Assembly: GCA_001972305.1 (NCBI GenBank)
Contig: BDDD01000560.1
Span: 846,384 to 910,383, forward strand
From: Cephalotus follicularis
Taxonomy: Eukaryota; Streptophyta; Magnoliopsida; Oxalidales; Cephalotaceae
Reading direction: 5' to 3'
Length of the DNA: 64,000 bases
The notes beneath the pieces are model-generated. The model had not been told where the DNA came from. It worked only from the letters and a program-made list of their open reading frames with translations, and made no database searches. The first letter of the stretch is position 1; each line of letters opens with the position of its first letter. Made by a program: the position numbers and the translations under genes. Shown here piece by piece: positions 35,340-48,639 of the stretch.

Positions 35340-37210
35340 GGCTTCTGCTAAATGGGAAGAGTTGAAGGCTCAAATTCAAGATTACCTTGATGAAGACCTT
35401 ATCAGACCGAATGGCATCACTGTGGGGAGCACCGGTTCTATTCGTGAAAAGGAGGGATGGATCGATGCGGCTATGCATTGATTACAGGCTGCTAAATCAA
35501 GTAACGGTGAAGAACAAGTATCCTCTGCCACATATTGAGGAGTTGTTCGACCAATTTCAAGGCTCAACTGTATCCTCCAAACTTGACCTGAGAACAGGTT
35601 ACCATCAGTTGAGAATTAGAGAAGGTGATGTGGAGGAAACCGCATTTTGAACCAGACATGGACACTACAAGTTTGATGCTGCCGTTTGGTTGGACTAATG
35701 TACCTGCAGCCTTTATGTGTCTGATGAACAGAGTGTTTCAACCCTATCGTGATCAGTTCGTCGTGATATTTTAGATGACATTCTGATCTACCCAGAGAGC
35801 GTTGAGGAACACATGCAGCATTTGAAGATTGTGTTGCAGACACTACGGGAGGAACAGCTGTACGCCAATTCAGCAACTGCGAGTTTTGGCTAGATCATGT
35901 GACTCTCCTAGGTCACATAGTGTCGAGTGAAGGACTGTCAGTGGATCCTTCGGAGATTGAAAGCATTGTCAGTTGGCCCCAACCGAGGAACATTACGGAG
36001 ATTCGTAGCTCTTGGGATTGGCTGGCTACTATCGGAGATTCGTCAAGGAGTTTCGAAACTTGCTACACCACTGACACAGTTGACTCAGAAGAAGTCCAAC
36101 TTGTGTGGAAGGACTGTTGTGAGGCAAGTTTCCAAGAGTTGAAGAGTCGGTTGGTTCTGGAGGGTAATGAGGGATTTGCTATCTGCACTGATGCTTCTGG
36201 GAAAGGACTGGAATGCGTTCTTATGCAACATGGTAGGAAGATCGAAGAAGTTAAGCCGTACGAGGAAAGTTATCCCGTACATGATCTTGAGTTGGCAGCC
36301 ATAGTGTTTGCCTTGCAGAAATGGAGGCAATATCTCTATGGGGCTCAGTTTGAGATCTTTGCTGACCATAAGAGTTGAAATATGTATTTCCCCAGAAGGA
36401 GCCCAACAGGGGACAGAGACGATGGGTGGTATTCTTTAACGACTACAACTGCCACACTCAATACCACCCGGAAAAGGACGAAAGTAGGGACTGATGCGCT
36501 GAGTCGCAAGGCGATGATTGCTGAAGCAATGGTTTCACAGTGGGAGCTATTGAAGGAGTTTCAGAGATGGAATCCATTCATGGTTTCCGAGGGGTTATGG
36601 TGACACGTATGAGAGCACAACCGGAACTTCTGGAGCGTATTCTGATTGCTCAGTATAGGGACTCTGAATTGTGGAGTATCCGTGAGAACCTAGACACTAA
36701 GCCTTAGTTCTCCATTCATACTAATGGCATATTGATGTTCCGGGGAAGGATATGTGTTCCGGATGACGAGAGCATCAAGGATGAGCTACTGCAACAAGCT
36801 CACCAATCAAACTACAGTGTCCACCCGGGAAGTACCCTTGCGGGGCACGACCTGCAAAGAAACTACTGGTAGCGTAGTATGAAACGAGAGATTGCTGAAA
36901 ATGTGGCAAGATTTTGACCTGTCAGCAAGTGAAAGCTGAACATCAGAAATCTGCTGGAATGTTACAATCGCTACCAGTGGTTGAATAGAAATGGGAGCAT
37001 GTGACCATGGACTTTGTATCGGAATTGCCGAGGTGACAATGGATCGAATGGAAAAGGTATTGAGGAACAAGACCATTCCATTGGTAAAAGTACGGTGGCG
37101 TCTCACGGAGCTGAGGAAGCTACATGGGAACGCGAGGATGAAATGATGGAGACATTTCCCCCCCTTGTTCGGGAGGTAAGGGCTAAATTCGAGGACGAAT
37201 TTTCTTTAAG
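35340..37210 (+). pseudogene. pol: B2 pol remnant: RT, RNase H and integrase pieces
   Basis: Reverse transcriptase blocks ([40 protein letters not shown]) appear at 35387-35650. Frameshifts follow; one falls beside the active-site aspartates near 35772, where a base is missing. RNase H pieces occupy 35899-36378 ([25 protein letters not shown]). Integrase H2C2-finger sequence occupies about 36740-36960. The text then jumps from MDFVSELPR (near 37010) to the C-terminal DRMEKVLRNKT block (about 37040), so the integrase catalytic core is deleted. Nothing functional remains. The polypurine tract TTTAAGGAGGTAGGAA precedes the LTR at 37221. Confidence 0.85.
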
Positions 37211-37220
37211 GAGGTAGGAA

Positions 37221-38538
37221 TATAATAACCGCAAATTCAATTAATGTATATTGATTTCCATGTTTAAAATAAATATACATTTTAATTGAATTATCTGCCC
37301 AATTATCATAATTTTGTGATTGGTAATTGCTTGGGATGAATGGAGATGCATTTGGTGAAAATCAAACTCAAAGAACCCTAAAACAACCCTTGACAGCCGA
37401 CTGTCACAAGGGAACAGTCGACTGCCTGGAGCGTGTTGAGGACAGTCGACTGGCCGATGCATCCAGTCGACTGGAATTGCGGCAAAACAGGTGTCTGTGC
37501 ACATGTGAGACAGGACAGTGGCGTGGCATGCAAGGGGACAGGTGTCGTGGGCATGCACCAGCTGCCATGACATGTAAGGAAGGCCCGTGCATGTGCTCTG
37601 CCAGATTCAGACCTGTAACCTGCAAAATCAAAGACAGAAAAGTGAGAAATGACAAGGAAAGAAGAATGCATGTGAGAGAGAGAAGGAAGGAGGGAGGCTG
37701 AGTAAATGCTCTGGCGAATTCAAAGGTTCCTAACCTCTATATCAGTTGTCCAGAGGCTGAACCTGAGTGTTAGAAACCACTGAATTGAGGAGAATTGCTA
37801 GAGGATTGGAGGAGCTTGCATGTGGATGGTTTAGAGCTCAATGGAGGGAACTTGGAAGCTTGGACTTCTCCTGATAAGTTCCAATCCGAAATCTCTGCTA
37901 TGTTAATGATGTAACTAAAGGATGTTAATATCTTCTGTTAACCTAGTAAGGATTCGCAACTTCTTGAATTAAATGGAATTGAAAGGGTAATATGCGAGTA
38001 AGAACATGGACATGAAGCTTTGAGGACTATATAACTCTAACTCGAATTGAACCTGTTGGTTAGTTGTATATTGCCTCCTGATTCTCTTAGATGTATATAT
38101 TCATCCTCTGTCAACACATTAATCCGAAATTAAAAGATGCTTGACATAGAGTTCTAAAGAGAAGTGGTAATGGGAACTTGAGACTTAAAGGATTGGTAAT
38201 AAGCTACTATAGAAGTAGTAATAGTATCTGAGTAATTACTAAAACTCCCTGTGTTGATGCATGTATCCATAAACATGCATGTTTAGATTATAACCTGCTG
38301 AATTGAAGATTGTTGGTGTAAAAGGGCTTGGAAGCTTTAAAGAGAAAGATCACTCAATTGATCTTGGGATAGCAATTTGAGGTAGGGGTAGTGTTATGTT
38401 TTGGAAGATATGTTCATGCATTTTATGTATGTTAATTCCTTATGGCATTGAACTGATTGGCATTGAAATTATACTACATATACACTGTTCTGCCTGCATT
38501 CAGGGCAAAAACAGTCGACTGTTATTGAAAACAGTCGA
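37221..38538 (+). repeat. Second LTR shared by B2 and B3, left part
   Basis: Matches the 5' LTR from its start (TATAATAACCGC; G mutated to A) to GTCGA at 38534-38538, where element F begins. The predicted splice donor is mutated here (CTGATAAGT at 37871-37879). First-array cores are retained near 37397-37470. Confidence 0.9.
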
Positions 38539-40767
38539 TGTCACACCCCGTTTTCCATTCACGTACAATGGACCAGCATATGTGGTGATATCAGAAATAA
38601 GCATAAATATTATTCAAGCAATATCATCAAAATACATAAACAATTTGCGGAAGCAGTTATTAAGCTGAAATATAACAAGCCGTCCGCACGCATCCCATAC
38701 TACGTGCGGGTAAAACAACAGTTATCCTTCATAAGGAAAATACATCAACGAGGTATGAACCGTTCAATACAATACGATACATCAAATAATTGAAATAACA
38801 ACCTTAACCAAAGTAAGAAGCTATCCAAGCTTCAGCGGCAATCTTCCGAGTCTTCGCTTAATCTGAAATTGTAGGGGTTAGCCGTTATCGTCACTTGGCT
38901 AAGTAGAATGATAATGTATGATAAGGAATATATGAATGCAACATGTATGACAATTTATATCAAAATAACATTTAATGAGCCAATATATAAGCAATCATGC
39001 CAAGTGGCCATGAACAATCCATATGCAGGAATACCGCACAACAAGGGTACAATCAATTCAACACTCACTTGGTTGTCACATGTCGCTAACTCCTAGCACT
39101 AACAGTGCACCACCTAACTATCACCCTGCGCTCCGAGAATGACAGATTAGGTAACACTTACTACCGGCGTTGGCGTGTAGTTTAACACTGCAAACACACT
39201 TAGGTGATGTCTGGCCAACTCCTGGCGCTCAGAATCACATTCCCGTAGTCAGTGACAAATTCCGTCACCAACCACGGCACTCATACACAATCAATACAAT
39301 CAATTCAAGAATAATATTACATATATCATCAATATGCAATAGAAAGTAGTTTTCTTCAGAAACTATAACACTTCACTTATCGTACCTCTCTTTGGAGGAA
39401 AACGACATCACTTCAATGCTGGTTTTCAATTTGGAAAACAAAATAGTAGGTACCTCTCATATAGGAGGAAAAATCAGTAGTTTATTTGGCAATAATCATT
39501 CACTTGATTGATCTTTCTCTTTGAGTTCCAAGTCACTTTCACCAATCACTCTCTCAATTCCAGTAGAATCAATCTATGCATGATTGTTTAAGAACATATG
39601 CATCAATATCAGTAGGTTTTCAATGTTCTAACACTAGTCCAATCACTAGCTCATTGAGTCATTAATATCATTTCACCACTTTCCTTTGAACTCTACGTCA
39701 AGTATCATTAATCTTCGATTCATTGTTCTTAACTTGTTTTGACAGAAGATATATACATGAAATCAGTGTATATATATATATATGCTAATCAATTACTATA
39801 ATCATTATCTAGTTGCATCAAGAATTACTAGAACTCTTAAGTCTCTAGTTCTATTTAAAACACTCTCCATTTTCCAAATAATTTACTCAATCCATCTACT
39901 GATTTGCATGTTTCAATAGTAGGTATATACATACTTAGGAGTCATTAAGCATATCCTAACATTAACAACAATTATAATCCATTCTAGAGACTATATCACC
40001 AATTCCACTTGATTTCATTATTACTTTCCATTTCAATTCCAAAGATTGTTATTCCAATCCATTAACAGATGATATACAACATTTTTCCTAGTCATTTAAT
40101 CATCAAAATAACAAAGAATTTGGATCAAGGACTTACCAAGAGTCTAAAGCTTCAAAGTTCCTTCTTTTGAGCTTTCTAACATCTCCAATGCAAGCTCCAA
40201 TGATTCCTCTCTTCACTTAATGTTTTCTAATACTCCTTTCACCATTTCATCAGCAGATATAACTCTCAAAACCCTCTGAATTCGACAGATTTGTCACCTA
40301 CTCACATGCACTCACCTTCCACTCTTTCTTTCCACCTACAGGCCTTGTCCTCTTTCACTTTTCAGCTTAAATTAATCAATTTGTGTTTGTTAGGTCTACA
40401 GAGAACATGCAAACATTCCTCTTTTGTATGTTCTGGCAGGAGGTGAGACATAAGTGCCATTCCCACCTGTCATCTTGTCTAAGCACATGCTAGGCATCTC
40501 TCCAGGAGCAATCCAGTCGACTGGAATTAGTGGGCAGTCGACTGCCTTCCTCACGTGGCAAACAGTCGACTGTTGCCCTGTGACAGTCGGCTGTTTGGGG
40601 CTGGATTAGGGTTTCCAAGTCTTGATACATCCCTAATCGTACACCCAATCATTCCAAGCAATTACCAATCATAGGAATCAATATAACTGGATAAATAACT
40701 CAATTAAAATGTATATTTTATTTCAAAATTAAATCAATATACATTAATTGAAGTTGCGGTTATTGCA
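38539..40767 (-). repeat. 3' LTR of F (2229 bp)
   Basis: Compared with the 5' LTR it lacks about 600 bp, including one core array, and has one copy of a unit that the other LTR carries twice. The gap lies between CACTTGA direct repeats. The splice donor is at 40136 on the minus strand and the CAGTCGACTG array at about 40510-40600. Confidence 0.92.
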
Positions 40768-40784
40768 TTCCCCCCTCCTTACAG
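40768..40784 (-). promoter_or_regulatory. Polypurine tract of F
   Basis: The minus strand reads CTGTAAGGAGGGGGGAA immediately before the 3' LTR, an intact priming site for plus-strand synthesis. Confidence 0.92.
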
Positions 40785-40813
40785 AAAATTCGTCCTCGAA
40801 TTTAGTTCTTACA

Positions 40814-43800
40814 TCACAATCCGAATAGGTGGGGAAATGTCTCCCTCATTTCTTCCTCACGCTCCCACGTAGCTTCCTCAGCTCCGTGAAAATGCCACAA
40901 CACTTTGACCATTGGGTTGGTCTTGTTCCTCAGAACCTTTTCCATTCTATCCACAATCCTTGTCGGCCTTTCTTCATATGTCAATCTCGGACTAATGAAT
41001 CCAGGATCGTAGCTCAAAATGTGAGATGGGTCGGGTACGTATTTCCGTAACATGGAAACATGAAATACGTTATGCACGTCCGACAAGCTAGGCGGTAGTG
41101 CAATCTGATATGCTACCTCTCCCACACTCTCCAGTATCTCGTAAGGTCCAATATATCTTGGAGCCAGCTTCCCTTTAAGGCCAAAACGGTAAATCCCTTT
41201 CGAAGGCGAGATCTTCAAGAACACATGATCCCCCTTCTCAAATTCCAGCTTCCTTTTCTTGCTATCGGCGTAACTCTTCTGCCGACTCTGTGCAGTTAGT
41301 AGTCTCTTCTTGATCATCTCCACTTTATCAGTGGTCTCTTGTACTAGGTCTGGTCCCAATACTTGTCTCTCACCTACTTCGTCCCAACAAATAGGTGATC
41401 TACACTTCCTTCCGTACAAGGCTTCATACGGAGCCATTCCGATGCTGGTGTAAAAACTGTTGTTGTAGGAGAACTCAATCAATGCCAGATGATCCTCCCA
41501 ACTCCCAGCAAAATCAATCATACAAGCCCACAACATATCCTCCAGTGTCTGGATCGTACGTTCGGACTGTCCGTCAGTCCGTGGATGAAATGGAGTGCTA
41601 AAGTTCAAGGTTGTTCCCATAGCTGCTTGGAATTTCTTCCAGAACCTTGAAGTAAATCTAGCATCTCGGTCGCAGACAATACTGACCGGCACCCCATGCA
41701 ATCTCACTATCTCCCGAATATACAATCGAGCAAGCTTCCCGATAGAATATGTCATGTTCATCGGAAGAAAGTGTGCAGACTTAGTGAGTCTGTCTACAAC
41801 TACCCACACTGCTTCGTGCTGGTTCCGTGACTTCGGTAATCCGGACACAAAGTCCATGGTCACGTGCTCCCATTTCCACTCAACAACTGGTAGCGATTGT
41901 AGCAGTCCCGCAGGTTTCTGATGTTCAGCCTTCACTCGCTGACAGGTCAAACATCTTGCTACATATTCTGCGATTTCCCATTTAATACCGGTCCACCAGT
42001 AATTCTTCTTCAGGTCGTGCCACATCCTCGAACTCCCTGGGTGAACACTGTATCTTGATTTATGAGCTTGTTGCAGTAGCTCATTCTTGATACTCTCATC
42101 ATCCGGAACACATATCCTCCCCCGGAACCTCAATATGCCATCAGTACGTACAGAGAACTCAGAATCAACGTCTAGGTTCTCGCGAATATTCCACAATTCA
42201 GCATCACTATACTGAGCAGTCAAAATACGCTCGAGAAGTTCCGGTTGTGCTCTCATACTTGCCATAATTACTCCTCGGGAAACCATGAATGGATTCCATC
42301 TCTGAAATTCTTCCAATAGATTCCACTGTGACCCCATACCTCCAGGAATCATCGCCTTGCGACTCAGCGCATCAGCCACTACATTTGCCTTTCCCGGGTG
42401 GTATTGGATATTGCAGTTGTAGTCATTGAAGAACTCCACCCATCGTCTTTGTCTCATGTTGAGCTCCTTCTGGGAAAACAAGTATTTTAAACTCTTGTGG
42501 TCAGTAAAGATTTCAAACTGAGCTCCATAGAGATAGTGCCTCCATTTCTGCAAAGCAAACACTATGGCTGCCAATTCAAGATCGTGCACGGGATAATTTT
42601 CCTCGTACGACTTTAACTTCCTTGATGCGTATGCAATCACCCTACCATGTTGCATCAGAACGCATCCCAATCCTTTCCCAGAAGCATATGTGTAGACAGT
42701 AAAGCCCTCATTACCTTCTGGTAATGCCAACACTGGAGCCGAAATCAACCAACTCTTCAACTCTTGAAAACTCGCTTCACAGGAATCATCCCACACAAAG
42801 CTGGACTTCTTCTAAGTTAACTGTGTCAGTGGTGTAGCAAGCTTCGAGAATCCCTCGATGAATCTTCGGTAGTAGCCAGCCAATCCCAAGAAACTACGTA
42901 CCTCCGTAACGTTCTTCGGTTGGGGCCAATAAACAATGCTTTTGATCTTTGAAGGATCCACTGGCAATCCTTCGCTTGACACAATGTGACCTAGGAACGT
43001 CACATGATCCAGCCAGAATTCACACTTGCTGAATTTGGCATACAACTGTTCCTTCCGTAGTGTCTGCAATACAATCCGCAAATGCTGCATGTGTTCCTCA
43101 GTACTCTTCGAATAATTCAGGATGTCGTCAAGAAAGATAACAACAAACTGATCCAAATAAGGCTGGAACACTCTGTTCATCAGACACATAAAGGCTGCAG
43201 GAGCATTAGTCAAACCAAACGGCAATATCAGAAATTCGTAATGCCCATATCTGGTTCGAAATGCGGTTTTCTCCACATCACCTTCCTTGATCCTCAACTG
43301 ATGGTAACCTGTCCTCATGTCAAGTTTGGAGTATACAGTTGAGCCTTGCAATTGGTCGAACAACTCCTCAATGTGTGGTAGAGGATACTTATTCTTTACC
43401 GTCACTTGATTAAGTAGCCTGTAGTCAATGCATAGCCGCATCGATCCATCCTTCTTCTTTACAAACAGAACCAGTGCGCCCCACGGTGATACACTCGGTC
43501 TGATAAATCCTTTGTCAAGATAATCTTGCAGTTGAACTTTCAACTCCTTCAGCTCAGCAGGAGCCATTCGGTATGGTGCTCTAGATATAGGAGCAGTCCC
43601 AGGCAATAGCTCAATGCTGAACTCGACATCTCTCTCCGGTGGCAACGAAGTGAGTTCATCTGGAAACACATCAGGAAATTCACATACAACAGGCACTTGT
43701 TCAATATTAGGCGTACCTTTAGTATGGTCAATTACGTATGCTAAGTAACCTTCGCATCCTTGCTTGAGATATTTTTGTGCTCGTGTATATGAAATGATCG

Positions 43801-45391
43801 GAGCAGTAACATTCTTCTCTCCGATAAACTTGCACTCCGTCCCATCTTGTAAATAGAAGGTCATCATCTTGTTGTAGCAATCAACACAAGCATGATGAGC
43901 ATACAGCCAATCCATCCCCAAGATTACATCAAAATCTCGGATAGGTAACACAATTAGATCAGCCAATAACTGAACCCCAGCTACTGTGATCTCACAGTTT
44001 TTCACAATAGAATCAGATAGAAGACAAGTACCCGCAGGAGTACTCACTTCCAAAACATATGATAGTCTAGAAATAATGCCATGCAGATTACGAGCAAACT
44101 CAGATGCAATGAATGAATGTGTAGCACCAGGATCAATCAGTACATGAGCTAATATGTCAGATATCAAAATGGTACCTCCCACAACAGTAGTAGATTCTGG
44201 CACATCATCTCTAGATAAGGTATAGACCCAACCTTTCATAATCCCCTTCCCGGTGTCTCTTCGCGGTTGAGCCGCCGCAGCACTACCACTAGCACCAGCA
44301 TTCCCTTGTTGACCACGCACTTGATCCTTCAACATTGGGCAATCTTTCAGGATGTGATCTTGTGAGCCACACTTCAAGCACCTTCCCGCCTTCTTCCAGC
44401 ATTTAGACTCATTATGATTCGGACGACCACAGAAAGTACATTCTTCAGAGTTCTGCTGGCATCTTCGGTTAGGAGTTCTTGATCAGAAATTGTTGCGTCG
44501 AAAACCTCCTTGATTCTTATTTCCAGACCTTGCAGAACCAGTAGGTTTGTTGTTGCCTTGCCCTTGTGACTGTGCTGGTCTCGATGGAACAGCTCGAGAC
44601 CGTTCTACTCTCCTTTCATTCACATCAGCTTCAAAAATCCCAGCTCTCTCAGCAATATCTACAAAAGATGTTAGCTGCAACAATAACAACTTAGATCGGA
44701 TATCTGGACGAAGGCCTTTCAGGAACCTTCAGATCTTTCTGGATTCACCCTCTACGAGATAGGGCGTGTGTCGGGCTAACTCCACGAAACGGGTCTGGTA
44801 CTGAGCCACCGCCATATCACCTTGACGTAGGTCCATCAGCTCTGTCTCTCTCCTCTCTCGCTCCATCTATGGAATATAAGCTGCAGAGAACTCTGCTTGG
44901 AATCAGTCCCAAGTTTTGTCCAGATCTCGAGATTCCCACTTTGCTTCAATCATTTCCCACCCATGAGTAGCTTCACCCCACAGACGGTACACAGCAAAGG
45001 TAATCTTTTGTTCATCCGTACACCTCAAGGCATCAAATATCCTCTCCATGTCTCTCATCCATCGTTCCGCTACATTGGCATCCAACTCTCCCAGAAATGT
45101 AGGAGGGTTCTGCCTCATGAACCGCTCTAAGTCTCTGCCAAAATCACCAACATGGTTGACTTCTGGAACACACTGTCGGGCTTGAGTAGCCTCATACATC
45201 TGTCTCATCTGTTCCATGTGAGCCGCATTGGCTTGGATCTGTTGCTGGAAAAGATCAGCCATGCGCTCGAAGTTACTCCTCTCATCATGCACTGGAGGAA
45301 CATTTACTTCCGGGGCATCTTCGTGAACAGGCGGGGCCTCGTTTACTTCGTCAGCTCTACGCCTTCCACGTCTACCACTCCTTCGATCCAT
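40814..45391 (-). pseudogene. gag-pol: F gag-pol polyprotein: full frame with five nonsense codons
   Basis: One frame of about 1525 codons from the start at 45391 (MDRRSGRRGRRR) to 40814, with stops only at 44903-44905, 44867-44869, 44729-44731, 44483-44485 and 42812-42814. Order: arginine-rich N-terminus, gag core, two perfect zinc knuckles ([28 protein letters not shown]), retropepsin DPGATHSFI, reverse transcriptase with FLDD, RNase H (YASG in place of TDAS, then DLEL, TDHK, DALSRK), integrase H2C2 finger and D,D,E motifs (MDFVSGLP, VCDRDARF, TDGQSERT), and a chromodomain-like tail. All five stops fit C-to-T changes (CAG to TAG or CGA to TGA). The upstream methionine at 45415 spans the predicted acceptor and is not the likely start. 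Confidence 0.93.
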
Positions 45392-45479
45392 TCTGTTTCC
45401 TATATGGAATGACAAAAATCATTAGGAAACAATTCACAACTTCCGAGAAACTTATCCCAGCTTAGCATATATGGAATAT

Positions 45480-45491
45480 GCTCTGATACCA
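45480..45491 (-). promoter_or_regulatory. Primer binding site of F, initiator tRNA-Met
   Basis: The minus strand reads TGGTATCAGAGC, four bases from the 5' LTR end at 45496. Confidence 0.95.
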
Positions 45492-45495
45492 TGCT

Positions 45496-48400
45496 TGTCA
45501 CACCCCGTTTTCCATTCACGTACAATGGACCAGCATATGTGGTGATATCAGAAATAAGCATAAATAATATTCAAGCAATATCATCAAAATACATAAACAA
45601 TTTGCGGAAGCAGTTATTAAGCTGAAATATAACAAGCCGTCCGCACGCATCCCATACTACGTGCGGGTAAAACAACAGTTATCCTTCATAAGGAAAATAC
45701 ATCAACGAGGTATGAACCGTTCAATACAATACGATACATCAAATAATTGAAATAACAACCTTAACAAAAGTAAGAAGCTATCCAAGCTTCAGCGGCAATC
45801 TTCCGAGTCTTCGCTTAATCTGAAATTGTAGGGGTTAGCCGTTGTCCTCACTTGGCTAAGTAGAATGATAATGTATGATAAGGAATATATGAATGCAAAA
45901 TGTATGACAATTTATATCAAAATAACTTTTAATGAGCCAATATATAAGCAATCATGCCAAGTGGCCATGAACAATCCATATGCAAGAATACCGCACAAGG
46001 GTACAATCAATTCAACACTCACTTGGGTGTCACATGTCGCTAACTCCTAGCACTAACAGTGCACCACCTAACTATCACCCTGCGCTCTGAGAATGACAGA
46101 TTAGGTAACACTTACTACCGGCGTTGGCGGGTAGTTTAACAGTGCAAACACACTTAGGTGATGTCTGGCCAACTCCTGGCGCTCAGAATCACATTCCCAT
46201 AGTCAGTGAAAACCTCCGTCACCAACCACGGCACTCATACATAATCAATACAATCAATTCAAGAATAATATTACATATATCATCAATATGCAATAGAAAG
46301 TAGTTTTCTTCAGAAACTATAACACTTCACTTATCGTACCTCTCTTTGGAGGAAAACGACATCACTTCAATGCTGGTTTTCAATTTGGAAAACAAAAAAG
46401 TAGGTACCTCTCATATAGGAGGAAAAATCAGTAGTTTATTTGGCAATAATCATTCACTTGAAAATGGTAGTTTGATTTCATAAATTGGATACATAGTCCG
46501 TAGTTGGTTTCAATTATTGAAATACAAGTGGTGGTGGTGATAAATGACACCAAAACAGTTTATAATAATGTGACAGTAGCACATTCGGTAACACTTTCAT
46601 AAATCAAAAATTCTTGCAAAAAGAGTTCTCACTTGAAAATGGTGTTTTAAACCATGCATTGTATATATAGTACATATTTCGTTCAATCGTTGCAATACCA
46701 GTAGTTGTGATGTTCGATAACATCAAACAATATATACTAGATGGTGGTAGCATATACATTTCAATAACAATATCAAACAGTAACAATCCAATCAATGCAT
46801 GAATTTTAATGCCAGAACAGTCGACTGCCATCAAGAACCAGTCGACTGTTGGGTTGAGTAGTCGACTGCTTTGGGTGGCAGTCGACTGCCTCTGCCCAGA
46901 AAATGCAGAAATAGCAAGTCATGTAATGCTAATTCAATTCCCAATCAATTCAATACATGTAATTATGCAGAAAATAAACATACATAATATGCATACTCAT
47001 ATCTTCCATGACATATCATTACCCCTACCTCAAATCGCTATCCCAAGATCACTTGAGTTTGATCTTTCGCATTGAGTTCCAAGTCACTTTCACCAATCAC
47101 TCTCTCAATTCCAGTAGAATCAATCTATGCATGATTGTTTAAGAACATATGCATCAATATCAGTAGGTTTTCAATGTTCTAACACTAGTACAATCACTAG
47201 CTCATTGAGTCATTAATATCATTTCACCACTTTCCTTTGAACTCTACGTCAAGTATCATTAATCTTCGATTCATTGTTCTTAACTTGTTTTGACAGAAGA
47301 TATATACATGAAATCAGTGTATATATATATATATGCTAATCAATTACTATAATCATTATCTAGTTGCATCAAGAATTACTAGAACTCTTAAGTCTCTAGT
47401 TCTATTTAAAACACTCTCCATTTTCCAAATAATTTACTCAATCCATCTACTGATTTGCATGTTATCAATATCAGTAAGTTTCAATAACTCATACAGTGGT
47501 TTAATCATTAATCCACTTAAGTCATTAACTTTCCTTTACCATTCTATCACTTCTCTTCTTTGAACTCTATGCCAAGTATCATTAATCTTCGATTCATTGT
47601 TCTTAACTTGTTTTGACAGAAGATATATACATGAAATTAGTATGCATATATATATACTAATCAATGACTATAATCATTATCTAGTTGCATCAAGAATTAC
47701 TAGAACTCTTAAGTCTCTAGTTCTATTTAAAACACTCTTCATATTCCAAATAATTTACTCAATCCATCTACTGATTTGCATGTTTCAACAGTAGGTATAT
47801 ACATACTTAGGAGTCATTAAGCATATCCTAACATTAACAATAATTATAATCCATTCTAGAGACTATATCACCAATTCCACTTGATTTCATTATTACTTTC
47901 CATTTCAATTCCAAAGATTGTTATTCCAATCCATTAACAGATGATATACAACATTTTTCCTAGTCATTTAATCATCAAAATAACAAAGAATTCGGATCAA
48001 GGACTTACCAATAGTCTAAAGCTTCAAAGTTCCTTCTTTTGAGCTTTCTAACATCTCCAATGCAAGCTCCAATGATTCCTCTCTTCACTTAATGTTTTCT
48101 AATACTCCTTTCACCATTTCATCAGCAGATATAACTCTCAAAACCCTCTGAATTCGACAGATTTGTCACCTACTCACATGCACTCACCTTCCACTCTTTC
48201 TTTCCACCTACATGCCTTGTCCTCTTTCACTTTTCCTCTTAAATTAATCAATTTGTGTTTGTTAGGTCTGCAGAGAACATGCAAACATTCCCCTTTTGCA
48301 TGTTCTGGCAGGAGGTGAGACATAAGTGCCATTCCCACCTGTCATCTTGTCTAAGCACGTGCTAGGCATCTGTCCAAGAGCAATCCAGTCGACCGGAATT

Positions 48401-48639
48401 ATTGGGCAGTCGACTGCCTTCCTCACGTGGCAAACAGTCGACTGTTGCCCTGTGACAGTCGGCTGTTTGGGGTTGGATTAGGGTTTCCAAGTCTTGATAC
48501 ATCCCCAATCGTACACCCAATCATTCCAAGCAATTACCAATCATAGGAATCAATATAATTGGATAAATAACTCAATTAAAATGTATATTTTATTTCAAAA
48601 TTAAATCAATATACATTAATTGAAGTTGCGGTTATTACA
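45496..48639 (-). repeat. 5' LTR of F (3144 bp)
   Basis: Same termini as the 3' LTR. It carries a 311-bp tandem duplication (47153-47780) and the segment 46462-47056 that is missing from the other LTR. Core arrays lie at 46819-46895 and about 48385-48470; the splice donor begins at 48008 on the minus strand. Short frames across it are the duplicated unit read as protein and are not genes. Confidence 0.93.
47153..47780. repeat. 311-bp tandem duplication in the F 5' LTR
   Basis: ATCAATATCAGTA starts at 47153 and again at 47464. Both units contain a TATATATATA run and end near CTGATTTGCATGTT. The other LTR has one unit. Confidence 0.85.

Larger units (their letters stand above)
38539..48639 (-). 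mobile_element. Element F: Tekay/Del-like gypsy, near-complete, TSD GTCGA
   Basis: Runs TGTCACACCCCG...TTGCGGTTATTACA between perfect GTCGA duplications at 38534-38538 and 48640-48644, inside the shared B2/B3 LTR. It has both LTRs, a primer site, a complete gag-pol frame broken only by five stops, and a polypurine tract. Its LTRs are nearly identical where both exist, and it interrupts B2/B3, so it is among the youngest insertions here. It landed in a CAGTCGACTG core of its own relatives' LTR. Confidence 0.95.

Noticed and set aside
47333..47794. Two similar small frames in the F 5' LTR
   Set aside because: They are the two copies of the 311-bp tandem duplication, noncoding LTR sequence.
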